From CAVVEC01 sp963747105 (GTDB lineage: Bacteria; Acidobacteriota; Terriglobia; Terriglobales; Acidobacteriaceae): DNA of 64,000 nt. Below are positions 35,439-46,207 of this stretch, piece after piece. The position numbers were made by a program, and so were the translations under genes. The stretch spans positions 930,001 through 994,000 of the forward strand of contig CAVVEC010000016.1 in NCBI GenBank assembly GCA_963747105.1. Direction: 5' to 3'. Below the pieces are notes generated by a model that was not told the origin of the DNA, did no database searches, and worked only from the letters and a program-made list of their open reading frames with translations. How positions within the stretch are numbered: position 1 is the first letter of the stretch; every line of letters starts with the position of its first letter.

Positions 35439-38400
35439 ATGGCTCGCATGAATCGCAGGCATGGCTGCGTCTTGTTCGTTACTACGGTAGTTTTATTGAG
35501 TCTTCTCACCGCATTCGCCACCGCGCAGCAATACAGCGACAATCTGATGAAGGGCATGAAGTGGCGCCTGGTCGGTCCCTTCCGCGGCGGCCGCGTGCTT
35601 GCGGTTACCGGCGTGGTGGGCGATCCCTACACGTATTATTTTGGCGGAGTGGCTGGGGGCGTCTGGCGTACAAGCGATGGCGGCGATCACCTGGACACCG
35701 CTTACCGACAAGCAGCCGCTTTGCCTCGATCGGCGCCATCGCGGTGGCCGAATCCGATCACCAACGTGATCTATGTGGGCACGGGCGAATCCTGCATTCG
35801 CGGCAATATCTCGTACGGCGACGGCGTGTACAAATCGACGGATGGCGGGAAGACGCTGGAAGAACGTCGGGCTTGAAAGACACCCGGCACATCGCGAGGG
35901 TATTGGTGGATCCGCGCAATCCTGACATCGTCTTTGTGGCGGCGCTGGGCCACGCTTACGGGCCGAACTGCCGAGCGCGGCATCTTCCGCTCCACCGACG
36001 GCGGCAAGACCTGGGAGAAAGTGCTGTACAAAGACGAAAAAACCGGCGCCATCGACCTCGCTTTCGACCCCGCAATCCCAACATGCTGTTTGCCGCTCTT
36101 TAGCGAGGTTCAACGCACGCCGTGGAGCCTCTACCAGCGGCGGGCCGGGCAGCGGCTTGTACAGTTCCATCGATGGCGGCGACTACCTGGAAACACCTGG
36201 AGGGCAACGGCCTGCCCAAGGGCATCCTGGGGCGGATCGGAGTGTCGGTCTCCGGCGCCGATTCCAATCGCGTTTACGCGCTGATCGAGGCCGAAGACGG
36301 CGGCCTCTACCGCTCCGACGATGGCGGCGACAAATGGACGAAAGTCAACGACGACCAGCGCCTTACGCCAACGCGCCTGGTACTTCACCCACATCTTCGC
36401 CGACCCCAAAAGCGCCGATACCGTTTACATGCTGAACACCGGCTTGTTTCGCTCGACCGATGGCGGCAAGAGCTTCAACCTGCTGCCCGCGCCGCACGGC
36501 GATCATCACGGCCTCTGGATCGATCCCACCAATCCCCAGCGCATGATCAACGGCAACGACGGCGGAGCCACCATCACCGTCGATGGCGGCAAGACCTGGA
36601 CGCACGCAATACAATCAGCCCACCGCGCAGTTCTACCACGTGGCCGTCGACAATCAGTTTCCTCTATTACCTCTACGGTGCGCAGCAGGACAATTCCACG
36701 GTGGCCATCGCCAGCCGCAGCGACGACGGCGTACATCGGCCGGCAGCACTGGTATGACGTGGGCGGTGGCGAAAGCGGATACATTGCTCCTGATCCGCGC
36801 GACGCCAACATCGTCTATGCCGGTCCGGCAAGGCGTCGCTCACTCGTTTCGACAAGCGTACGGAACAGGAGCAGGACATTACCGTGTGGCCGGTTGATGG
36901 TACTGGTCATGGCGCCAACGATCTGAGGCACCGCTTCAAGCTGGACAGAGCCGATCGCTGATGTCACCGCACGATCCCGACGTCCTCTACACCGCCGCGG
37001 AAGTTGTTTTCAAGACCACCGACCGCGGCATGAGCTGGACCGCCATCAGTCCCGATCTCACGCGCAACGACAAGAGCAAGCAGGAAAGCCTCCGGCGGCC
37101 CCATCACCAAGGACAACACGCAGCGTCGAGTACTTACGACACGATCTTCGCGATCGCGGAGTCGCCCGTGCAGAAGGATCTGATCTGGGCGGGCACCGAC
37201 GACGGCCTGATTCACGTCACTCGCGACGGCGGCAAGAACTGGAGCAACGTCACACCCAAGGGCCTTCCGGAATGGAGCATGGTCAGCCTGATCGATGCCT
37301 CGCCGCACGATGCCGGAACCGCGTACGCCGCCGTGGATACCCACAAGCTGGACGACCTGCGGCCTTACCTCTACAAGACCACCGACTACGGCAAACCTGG
37401 ACAACGATCACCAACGGCATTCCCGACGGCGCTTATGCCCATGCCGTGCGAGAAGACCCCAAACAGAAAGGGCTGCTCTATGCCGGCACCGAAACCGGCA
37501 TTTACATGTCGTTCGACGACGGAGCTCATTGGCAGTCGTTGCAGCTGAACCTGCCGACGGCGCCTGTTCACGACCTCCTTGTCAAGGACGATGATCTTGC
37601 GGTGGCCACGCACGGCCGCGCATTCTGGATTCTTGACGACATCTCTCCGCTGCGCCAGTTGAGCGCGCATGCCAATGACGACATCATCCTCTACAATCCT
37701 CGCACAACGTATCGCCTGCACTGGCCCGAGGCTTTCGAGCGGCGCCAACCAGTTGCTCCGAACCCGCCGAACGGAGCGCTCATTTTCTACTACTTCAAGA
37801 CGGCCCCGAAGGATGAGGTAACGCTCGAGATTCTCGACTCTAAGGGTGCCGTGGTCCGAAAATATTCCAGCGTTGAGAAAAAAGAGGCTGAGACGCCGCC
37901 CGAGTGGCCTGACCTGGAACCTCCGAAAGAGAAAGTCCCGGTCGAGGCAGGTATGAACCGATTCAATTGGGATCTGCGTTACGAAGCGCCGCGCAGGCTT
38001 CCCGGCGAAGTGAATGCTGAGTTCGTCGATCGCGGGCCCATGGCACTGCCGGGTACTTATCAGGTCCGGCTCACGGCCAACGGAAAATCGCTGACCGCTG
38101 CTCTGGAACTGAAGCTTGATCCGCGAGTTAGCGTTTCTCTCGCCGATCTGCAAAAGCAATTTGACTTGAATCTCAAAGTGCGCGACGAACTCAGCGAACT
38201 GCACCAGACGGTAAACGAAATTCGCACCCTGCGGGTGCAGTTCCATGGCCTGCAGAGCCGGCTCGGCGTGAATGCGCAATTCAAGTCCATCCTCGCAGCC
38301 TCCAATGCATTGGATAAGAAAATGACTCCCATAGAGGAGCAATTGCTGCAAGTGAAGATCAAATCTTCCGAGGCCAGTCTCAATTACCCGGTGTTGATTG

Positions 38401-38591
38401 ACGAGCGACTGCACGGCTTGTTCTTCAGTGTGGATGCCGCGGATGCGGCGCCCACCCAGCAACAGTACGCAGCATTTGAAGATCTAAGCGGGCGGGCGGC
38501 GCCGCTGATCGCCCAGTGGAACCAGATTCGTTCCAGCGATCTCGTGGCGTTGAATGAGATGATGAAGAGCGAGAGCGTGCCGGCTATCTGA
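35439..38591 (+). CDS. BNR/Asp-box beta-propeller protein (sortilin/glycosyl-hydrolase-like), many frameshifts
   Basis: The exported protein has a signal peptide and WRLVGPFRGGRVLAVTGV. Many Asp-box repeats follow (GVYKSTDGGKT, GLYRSDDGGDKW, GLFRSTDGGKSF, HVTRDGGKNW), then a C-terminal domain (PLRQLSAHANDDIILYNPRT to the end). The intact paralogue at 55125 shows where frames must change. At least 15 single-base indels, mostly insertions, occur between 35690 and 37395 (for example near 35690, 35858, 36134, 36365, 36730, 37096 and 37393). The last 1.1 kb is intact. The repaired length is about 1045 residues. Such propellers bind or process carbohydrate or peptide outside the cell; the catalytic role is unproven. 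Confidence 0.78.
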
Positions 38592-38674
38592 TATTGCTCC
38601 GGCCGGGGAGCAAGCCGCCGCGGCTGCGGGCCAGAACTAAGCTGCTGAGAACGGGTGAGGACATCCACAGAACT

Positions 38675-40480
38675 TCATTCGCCGTCTTTGGCGTCGGCGC
38701 CCCACATCACGCTGCTTCCCCAAGCCCCGCTGGCGCCCCACATGACGCTGTTGCTCCATATCGTCGAGAAGCCGGAAGCATTGTTCGCACCCCACATGAC
38801 CGACGAACCCCACATTCCGCTCGCGCCCCACATGACGGATGAGCCTCCTGAACCGTTGGCGCCCCACATCACGGACGAGCCTCCCGGGCCGGATGCGCCC
38901 CACATCACCGAATTGGAGAAGAGAAACTGCGAACTGCCCCACACCGCAGGCCCGGACCACTTCGAGGAAGTGCCCCATACCGAAGACGGATCACTCGAGA
39001 GATAAACCGTGCTCGTGGCGGCATTGTAAACTGCGGTCGGTGACATCGCGGTTCCACTTGCCAGATCCGTACTCGCCAGGGCCGCCGCAATGTCCAGGTA
39101 ACCCGCGCCCACGGTGAATACATCATATTGGCTGGTGTAGGTGTTTCCCGTCGTCGGATCATACACACTGCTGGACTGTGGAAACGTCTTGTAAGCCGTC
39201 TTCATCAGCCGGGCCTTGACTTGATCGGGCGTGAGGCGTGGCTGCGCTTGCAACAGGTCAGCAACGGCTCCACTCACGACACCGGTCGCCATGCTGGTTC
39301 CGCTCAGCGTGAAGTAGTACGCCGACGGTGAAGAACCCCCACCATACATGTAATAACTGTACGGAACCAGATTGCTGGTTTCGGTGTTGTAAAGAGTCGT
39401 TCCCGGAGTTTCGGTGGAGACCAGCAAATTGCCCGGCGCGACGATATCCGGCTTGACGATATGGTCAATCACCGTCGGACCTTTGGAACTGTAGCTGGCA
39501 ATGAGGTCATCGGCGCGGTCGGGCGTTCCCATGGGCTTCATCGCACCCACCGTGATCACGTAAGGATCGTTGCCCGGAGAGGTGACCGTCGCGTATCCGG
39601 AAGTTGGCAGATAGCGGCCGTAATTTCCGGCGGCGACAACTACGACGATTCCTTTTTTCCAGGCCTGCTCGACTGCCTGACACAGCGGATCCAGTTGGTA
39701 GCTTTCGTATACAGCGCGGCCTAGCGAAAGGTTCATGACGCGGATGTTGTACTTCGATTTCATTGAGATTGCCTGATTGATGGCGGCAATCACTTCGCTG
39801 TCAGTCGCGGCGCCGTTGGCATCAAGCACACGCAGGTTAACGATCTTGGCGCCCGGCGCGATTCCGTTGAACGTTTGGCTGAACAGGGGGCCGGTTGAAG
39901 CCAAGCCGTCACCGGCGATCAGTCCGGCGATGTGAGTTCCGTGACCATAGTCGTCATCCGCACCTGAGTCGCTGGTCACGAAAGACTGGTTGTACACAAC
40001 TCGCGAAATCGGAAGAAAGCCACTGTAAAAGTCCGGGTGCTGGTTCACGCCGCTGTCGATCAGCGCCACTCCAATACCGGAGCCGGTGTAATTCGATTGC
40101 CAGGCAAACTGACCATTGATCGCTCCATTCGCATTATTGTCCAGAGGCTGCAGGGATCGATCGGGGCTGATGTACAGGACATTCGACTGGTTGGAGAGGT
40201 TCACGATGCCAGGCCCATCGAGTAAGGCGACCACGCCATTAATCAGGGGCAACTGCCCCAGGATTGAGCCACCCAGCTTCACGATGTCGTTGACCAGGCA
40301 ATCCACCAGGCCAAGCAGTCCACTGCAACTGACCTGGGTGCCCGGCGCATACTGCACGATGACCTGTACCGGCGTGCTGGAGGTGTAGCCGCGCAAATCA
40401 GGAGAAAGTTTCGAGTCGTCCGCTAGAGACGCCAAGGGCACAGCCAGCAGCAGCGCAAGAATCACGAGACACTTCTTCAT
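38675..40480 (-). CDS. Subtilisin-like S8 serine protease with Trp-Gly tail repeats
   Basis: The 601-residue exported protease has a signal peptide (about residues 1-20). The catalytic triad is Asp142 (ALIDSG), His180 (GHGTHIAG) and Ser396 (SGTSMATG), with the oxyanion Asn286 (VAAGNYG). Residues 21-130 may be a propeptide with an inhibitor-like fold. After residue 500 the tail carries six SVMWGA motifs separated by Gly/Ser-rich linkers. The start at 40480 (MKKCLVIL) is chosen for the signal peptide; an upstream in-frame codon is unlikely. It probably degrades extracellular protein. The tail may anchor or multimerise the enzyme (inference). Confidence 0.9.
   Translation of the reverse strand: MKKCLVILALLLAVPLASLADDSKLSPDLRGYTSSTPVQVIVQYAPGTQVSCSGLLGLVDCLVNDIVKLGGSILGQLPLINGVVALLDGPGIVNLSNQSNVLYISPDRSLQPLDNNANGAINGQFAWQSNYTGSGIGVALIDSGVNQHPDFYSGFLPISRVVYNQSFVTSDSGADDDYGHGTHIAGLIAGDGLASTGPLFSQTFNGIAPGAKIVNLRVLDANGAATDSEVIAAINQAISMKSKYNIRVMNLSLGRAVYESYQLDPLCQAVEQAWKKGIVVVVAAGNYGRYLPTSGYATVTSPGNDPYVITVGAMKPMGTPDRADDLIASYSSKGPTVIDHIVKPDIVAPGNLLVSTETPGTTLYNTETSNLVPYSYYMYGGGSSPSAYYFTLSGTSMATGVVSGAVADLLQAQPRLTPDQVKARLMKTAYKTFPQSSSVYDPTTGNTYTSQYDVFTVGAGYLDIAAALASTDLASGTAMSPTAVYNAATSTVYLSSDPSSVWGTSSKWSGPAVWGSSQFLFSNSVMWGASGPGGSSVMWGANGSGGSSVMWGASGMWGSSVMWGANNASGFSTIWSNSVMWGASGAWGSSVMWGADAKDGE
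38690..38930 (-). repeat. Tandem repeats encoding SVMWGA units in the S8 protease
   Basis: Imperfect copies of a unit containing GCGCCCCACAT(C/G)AC, read on the plus strand, recur about every 30-45 bases at the 3' end of the protease gene. Each encodes the reverse-strand motif SVMWGA. Confidence 0.75.
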
Positions 40481-40765
40481 AGTCCATCCCCACCAGCAAC
40501 ATTGCACGTGGCGTACCACTGAAGGCCACGATAAAGGCCTGATTTCACACGGCCTTGGCCCACCCGGTTTGGAGGAGTCAAAAGACAAATTGTCGCGCGA
40601 TGCGGGCAGGACTCTCTTAGAGGAGACAAAATGGCGCAGCCAGGGGGTCCACTGCTGTGGCAGGTTTCAACAGTCACTGGTTACCAAAGTTCTCTTCCTT
40701 TTAGGCCCCATCCAAAGAACAATCAAACCAGACTGCGAAGGGGATAGCCCGCGCGCGGGCTAAGG

Positions 40766-42693
40766 ATGGCGGAGGTTCCCGACAAAGCGAAGCCGTTCGT
40801 GGCGTGTGTGTGCGCTGCGGGTCTGGCGTGTCTGGTATTGGGGATGCACCCCTGGCACTCCAGCGACACGTTGGAGTTTGTCTGCTATCTAGCTCTTACC
40901 GCGATTGCATCCGCGTTGAAAGTAGTTCTGCCCGGTTTTGAAAGCACGGTCTCGGTAAATTTCGTCTTTGTCCTGGTCGGCGTTTGCAGCATGACGCTTT
41001 CGGAAACTCTTGCGTTTGGGATCGCCGCTGCCGTCGTGCAGTGCTACTGGAAGGCGACCAGGCGACTCCACGTCATTCACTTTATTTTCAACCTCGCGCA
41101 GGTGGCGATTGCGATCACGGCCGCGTACTGGGTTTACCGGTCCGTTTTCGGTCTTCTGCATGGAAGAACGGCAATCGGACTCCTGTTGGCGGCAATTGTT
41201 TACTTCTTGCTGAACACTCTTCCGGTCGCAACCGTGGTGGCGCTCGCGGAAGCAAAGCCAATCATCAAGAAGTGGCGCGAGAGTTACGCCTGGCCTTTCC
41301 CTTACTACCTGATCGGTGCGGCGATTGCCGGGGTCATCCAGCTGGTCAATCACATTGCCGGCTGGGAGATGTCGCTCCTGCTGTTGCCCGCGCTGTACGC
41401 CATCTACCGGTCTTATCGTTTGTACCTCGGCCGCTGGGAGGACGAAAAGCGGCACTTGCAGGACATTGCCTCCCTCCACATGCGCACCATTGAAACCTTG
41501 GCTCTGGCCATCGAAGCCAAGGACCACACCACGGGCGACCACCTTCAGCGGGTCCGAGTTTATGCGCTTGAACTGGCGAAAGATTTAGGGCTGTCCGAGG
41601 ATGAAACCGAGGCGTTGAAAGCGGCATCGGTGCTGCATGACATCGGAAAGCTCGCAGTTCCGGAGCACATCATCTCGAAACCGGGGAAACTGACTCCTGA
41701 AGAATTCGACAAAATGAAAGTTCATCCCATCGTGGGCGCCGAGATTCTGCAGCAGGTGCGTTTCCCATATCCAGTGAGTCCCATTGTCCGTTCTCATCAC
41801 GAGAAATGGGACGGCAGCGGGTATCCGGACGGACTTTCCGGAGAAAATATTCCGATCGGTGCTCGCATCCTGGCAGCCGTGGATTGCCTGGACGCTCTCG
41901 CCTCCGATCGCCAATACCGGCGCGCTTTACCTCTCGACGAGGCTATGGCGCGAGTGGAGCAGGAGTCGGGCAAGAGCTTTGATCCCAGAGTCGTTGCCGG
42001 GCTCAAAGCCCGGTACAGAGAATTGGAGCAACTGGCGCGGTCTCAGGAACCCGAGGAACGCACGAAACTCTCCACTGACGTGAAGGTCGAGCGTGGCGCC
42101 GCACCTGCTGCGGGTTTGCCGCCACAGAATCTCAATCCGTACCCACGGTCACTGCGCCAAGGGCAGCACCGGTTCGCTCGCTAAGCTCCGCCGGTGACGC
42201 CGGCGCGTTGAACTTGCAGGAAATCCTTTCCGCGGTCGCGATGCGATTGCGGCACTCGATCCCATACGACGCTTTCGCCGTATTCGTGATTGCCGGAGAC
42301 ACCCTGCTGCCTCGCTTCGTTCTTGGCGAGAATTTCCGCCAGCTTTCCTCGCTACGCATCCCAGTCGGCCAAGGCCTCGCCGGTTGGGTCGCAGAAACTG
42401 GCAAGTGCATCGTGAACGGCAATCCGTCCGTCGAGCCCGGATACACGGAGGGACCAAATTCAACCGCGCTGCGGTCCGCGATCGCGATGCCACTGCGAGG
42501 CACGGGCGGCACCTCGGCAGTGCTCGCTCTTTACCACTCGCAGTCGGAGGCCTTTTCCTCCGACCATCTCCGCTCACTGGAGACGCAGAGCGCAGAACTT
42601 GGAAGGATGCTCGAAAAGTGCCAGAGCCGCGAACAGGCATCGTCTCAAAGAGAATCCCTCGCGTTCGCCGCCTCAGCCAGTGGGCCAATGTAG
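40766..42693 (+). CDS. Membrane HD-GYP phosphodiesterase with C-terminal GAF domain, one frameshift
   Basis: Seven or so hydrophobic helices (residues 10-215, MASE-like) precede an HD-GYP domain: HTTGDHLQRVRVYA, then SVLHDIGKLAVPE, RSHHEKWDGSGYPDGLSG and DCLDALASDRQYR. This is the c-di-GMP-hydrolysing type, with the metal-binding histidines and the GYP motif in place. The frame then breaks near 42138 and a GAF domain continues (LSAVAMRLRHSIPYDAFAVF to LGRMLEKCQSRE). If the indel is an error, the product is one protein of about 640 residues. If not, the GAF part is lost. It is divergent from the S8 protease. Confidence 0.82.
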
Positions 42694-43015
42694 CAGCCCA
42701 CGATTCCAAGTGCGATTCGCCTGGGCACGCCTCTCACGCATAACAGGAGTTCGCATCCAGAGCGCCTTCACGAGCTGGATTCTGAAGTCGTTTCTTTCAC
42801 CGCTACCGGTAGCGCCTCCCACACGTCCCTGGTATAGGTGAAGATGCACTCTGGGAATCAGGGCCTCTCCGCGACCTCCGCGGCCCCAGCCTTTTGACCC
42901 GCGACATTTGCTTAGCACAATTGACAAACCAGCGGAAAGCAGCCAGGATTGTCGGCGCGTTTCGAGCAAGCTGGCTCTGGTCAGAGACCCAATCGCGGAC
43001 CAAACGAGGGGGCAC
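42694..43015. other. Intergenic stretch, nothing recognised
   Basis: No gene, strong promoter or terminator could be supported; a short CTACCGGTAG palindrome near 42822 is the only visible element. Confidence 0.3.
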
Positions 43016-43717
43016 ATGTTCATCCGCCAGGAACGATTGCAGCCAGCCATTTTCTTTACAGTTGTGGCCCTTGCCTGTTTGTCGGTCTGCGCAACAGCCA
43101 GCGCCGCGCCTGCCCTCACTCTCTCCCGAAAATCTGCAGCGCCCGCGAGCAAGATTCTGGTGAATTGGAACCAGTTCCACTTCACCCCCAACCATAAGGG
43201 GCTCAACCCGTACGAGCATGTGCTTAACGTTAACAATGTTGGGAAGCTCAACTTGAAGTGGAGCTATACCACGGGCGACTCCATCCTTTCTTCGCTCGCG
43301 GTGGCGAAGGGGCTGGTTTATGTCGGGTCGTGGGACGACAACGTGTACGCTCTGAAGGCCAGCACCGGCGCCAAGCTGTGGAGCTACACCACGGGCAGTG
43401 AGGTAGGCTCTTCGGCGGCCGTGGCAAATGGGAAGGTTTATATCGGTTCGGCCGACAACCAGGTTTACGTTTTCGGCTTGAAGCATGGTTGGGGAAAACC
43501 AGAGGCCGCTTACAAACGCCCGGGCCGGAAGGCGACTGGCCCCGACCTCAGTCTGCAGACGGCCGAGCAGCTCGCTTCACGATCGGGGGCCGACCAAGGC
43601 TGGTCACAGACGGGTTGCCTCCCTCGATGCCCGGATGCCGCTCTCACCATCTGTCGAGTCGGAAAGACCAACGACAAACCGCTTCACGCTCCCGGCTGCA
43701 CACGGATCCAAAAATAG
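43016..43717 (+). CDS. Short PQQ-like beta-propeller repeat protein, probably truncated
   Basis: A signal peptide (to about residue 31) is followed by NWNQFHFTPNHKGLNPYEHVLN and two propeller blades: GLVYVGSWDDNVYALKASTG and GKVYIGSADNQVYVFGL. Proteins of this type usually have six to eight blades. Here coding similarity stops after about 160 residues and the remaining 75 residues look random, so the gene is truncated or frameshifted. The fold resembles PQQ-enzyme and BamB blades, but no PQQ-binding or catalytic residues are visible. It is seven kilobases from the pqq operon; a functional link is not supported. Confidence 0.6.
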   Translation: MFIRQERLQPAIFFTVVALACLSVCATASAAPALTLSRKSAAPASKILVNWNQFHFTPNHKGLNPYEHVLNVNNVGKLNLKWSYTTGDSILSSLAVAKGLVYVGSWDDNVYALKASTGAKLWSYTTGSEVGSSAAVANGKVYIGSADNQVYVFGLKHGWGKPEAAYKRPGRKATGPDLSLQTAEQLASRSGADQGWSQTGCLPRCPDAALTICRVGKTNDKPLHAPGCTRIQK

Positions 43718-43961
43718 GTCCAGCGGTACCCCAGCGGCTGACCCCAGCAGAAGACCAGCTACCGCTTCTTGTACCGTCGTTCGGCAGCTTTGGGCCGATC
43801 TCGGTCTAAAGCTCACGGCAATCCAGCCGATGCCTAACACATGGGCCGATGGCGCCCTGTTTGTCTTTGTGTCCACGGATTCATTGGGATGAAGTTCTGG
43901 CGGATGGCAGACCGCGGCGAAGTCAAAAATATAGATCGGCGGGGAAAAGATAGATCAACTC

Positions 43962-45801
43962 ATGGAGACGTTTGAGAACTCGGCGGTGGACAAAGCGCTC
44001 TGGCATTGGGTCGTTGGAGGAATTGCTTTGGCCATGCTGCTGACCGGCTTTATGGGCGTTCTGTCCTGGCAGAGCGCTGGCAGGGCGGCCGGAGACGCCG
44101 ACTGGATTGCCCACACCCATGCCGTGGAAACCGCTCTGGCAGCGACGGCGCAAGATGCGGTTGACGTGGAAACAGGGGGACGCGGTTTCGCGGTGACCGG
44201 GGAAAAGGCTTTCCTGGACATGTATGAGGACGGACAGATCGCCGTCGGTCAGGACCTGGGCCTGGCTGCGCCAGATCATGGCGGAACCCGCTCGACAGCG
44301 GAAGGTGGACCTGCTGGAACAACAAATCAGCGCCCTGATCGAAATCGCAACAAAAGGGATAGAGGGAAGGCAGGAGACCGGCGCCATTCCCGCCAAGGCC
44401 CTGTTGCTCGAGGGCAAACGCCGGATGGATGATGTGCGTGCAAGCATCGCGGAGATGCAATCGGAGGAGAGCAACCTACTCGATCAGCGCATGGCAAGGG
44501 CGCGGGAAGCGCGACATTTGAGGAAGATCATCGCCTCTGCGAGCACGCTGATGGGGATGATTCTGCTGCTGCTCGCCGGATTCGGCATTGGCCGCGAGAT
44601 CAACAACGGCACTCGGATGCGTGGGCAACTCAAAGCACTCAATGCCGACCTCGAAAGGCGCGTGGAACAGCGGACGGCGGCGCTGCAGCAAAGCCAGGGT
44701 CAGTTGCAAGCCATTATTCAGTCGGCCATGGATGCCATCATCACCGTGGATGAGCAGCAGCGTATCGTCCTGTTCAATGCAGCGGCAGAGACCATGTTCC
44801 GCTGCCCTGACCACGGGGCCCTCGGGTCCTCTCTTGACCGGTTCATCCCGCAGCGCTCCCGCGCTGCCCATGCGGAACACCACCGGAATTTCGCCAGGAG
44901 CGGCATCACCAGCCGGAGGGTGGGCAAACTGGGAACCCTAGAGGCCGTGCGGGCAGACGGGGAGCACTTCCACGTGGAAATTGCCATCTCCCAAGCCGGA
45001 ACTGAGGGCAGCAAGCTGTTTACCGCTATCGTCCGCGACATCACCGAGCGCCGACGGTCGGAAGAGGAATTGGCCGAGAAGGTATCTGAACTCGCCCGCT
45101 CCAATCGCGAACTGGAACAGTTTGCCTACGTGGCCTCGCATGACTTGCAGGAACCCCTGCGCATGGTGGCCAGTTACACCCAACTGCTCGCGGAGCGCTA
45201 TCGCGGCAAGCTCGACGAGAATGCGGACAGGTATATCGGCTATGCAGTCGAGGGTGCATTGCGCATGCAGACGCTCATTCAGGACCTGTTAGCATTTTCC
45301 CGCGTCGGCCGCAACGGGCAAAACCACAAGAATACAGACTGCAATACAGTCCTGGAAACGGCGCTGCAGAATCTGCGGGCGGCGATCCAAGAGAGCGGAG
45401 CCGTGGTCACGCATAGCGGCCTTCCGACGCTTTCCGCTGACAGCTCGCAGATGGTGCAACTGTTCCAGAACCTGATCGGCAACGCCATCAAGTTCCGGGG
45501 GAAGGCCACGCCCCTCATCACAGTGTCGGGGGAAAGGAAAGGCGCGGAGTGGTTGTTTACTGTGGCGGACAACGGTATCGGCATCGCTCTCGAGCACCAA
45601 GACACCATTTTTGTCATCTTTCAGCGTCCGCACACGCGGGCGGAGTATCCCGGGAACGGTGTCGGGCTGGCCATCTGCAAGAAGATCGTGGAGCACCACG
45701 GAGGAAGAATTTGGGTCGAATCAGAACCCGGCCACGGCGCCGCATTCCAATTCACGTTCCCTTCTGAATTGGCCCATGAGAGGCGAGCCCAGCCGAAATA
45801 G
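43962..45801 (+). CDS. CHASE3/PAS sensor histidine kinase, one frameshift
   Basis: The reconstructed kinase of about 612 residues has an N-terminal membrane helix and a CHASE3 sensor (AVETALAATAQDAVDVETGGRGFAVTG, GEKAFLDMY). A second membrane helix (LMGMILLLLAGFGIG), a PAS domain (IIQSAMDAIITVDEQQRIVLFNAAAE) and a HisKA domain with the phospho-histidine (FAYVASHDLQEPLRMV) follow. The ATPase has the N box (LIGNAIKF), the G1 box (VADNGIGIA) and the G2 box (GNGVGLAICKKI). One extra C near 44270 breaks the CHASE3 domain. No response regulator is adjacent, so it is an orphan kinase. Confidence 0.85.
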
Positions 45802-45839
45802 GCGGCCGCCAATGGACAGCTTGGGCGAATTTCCTCGTC

Positions 45840-45974
45840 TCATTTGGCGGACAAGACGAGTACCAGCACGACCAGCACCGCCAAAAAAAAGCTCATTACC
45901 AAAGAGAACGTTCCCTGCAACGGATGCAAGTGAAAACGGCGTTCGTCGTGCGCGAAATGCAACAAGGTCCTCAT
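45840..45974 (-). CDS. 44-residue single-helix membrane protein
   Basis: A minus-strand ATG at 45974 follows an ideal AGGAGG site six bases upstream. The frame codes for 44 residues: a polar N-terminal half rich in His and Arg (LLHFAHDERRFHLHP), then one strongly hydrophobic helix (LVMSFFLAVLVVLVLVLSA) and a final Lys. The strong ribosome site and clean helix make it a credible small membrane protein of unknown role. It is convergent with the histidine kinase gene. Confidence 0.6.
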   Translation of the reverse strand: MRTLLHFAHDERRFHLHPLQGTFSLVMSFFLAVLVVLVLVLSAK

Positions 45975-46175
45975 AATAACCTCCTCACTGTGGGTTGCGC
46001 CTACCAAGCTCCCTTTAGGGGCTCCGCTTTGTTTGCGAAGAGCGGCTTTCCAAATGGTCCGGAATCCGCGTCGTCCTTACCGCCCTGTCCGGCTCTGCTT
46101 CCGATACAGTGACCGTGCGTTAAGGCCCGCGCGCCCAATCCAGTCCCAGCCTATGACCTTTGGCGACACTACGTC

Positions 46176-46191
46176 TGTGATCCTAGTCACG
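46176..46191. promoter_or_regulatory. CRP/FNR-type palindrome
   Basis: TGTGATCCTAGTCACG fits TGTGA-N6-TCAC. It lies 200 bases upstream of the small membrane protein gene and just downstream of the SBBP gene. It is the third site of this type in the window. Confidence 0.35.
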
Positions 46192-46207
46192 GGGCTCGAA
46201 GACAGAA

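Noticed and set aside
35439..37400. Programmed ribosomal frameshifting in the BNR and bcr genes
   Set aside because: The breaks have no common slippery sequence or downstream structure and are far too many per gene; indel errors explain them better.
37386..38462. 358-codon minus-strand frame opposite the BNR gene
   Set aside because: It is antisense to an intact C-terminal domain matched by the paralogue at 55125; composition effects of high GC explain the open frame.
42803..43486. Long antisense frame opposite the PQQ-like propeller gene
   Set aside because: It mirrors the coding strand of a gene with clear propeller motifs and has no family features of its own.
43016..43717. PQQ-dependent dehydrogenase supplied by the pqq operon
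   Set aside because: Only two blades are present and no PQQ-binding, metal or catalytic residues are seen; the link to pqq is only the shared fold name.
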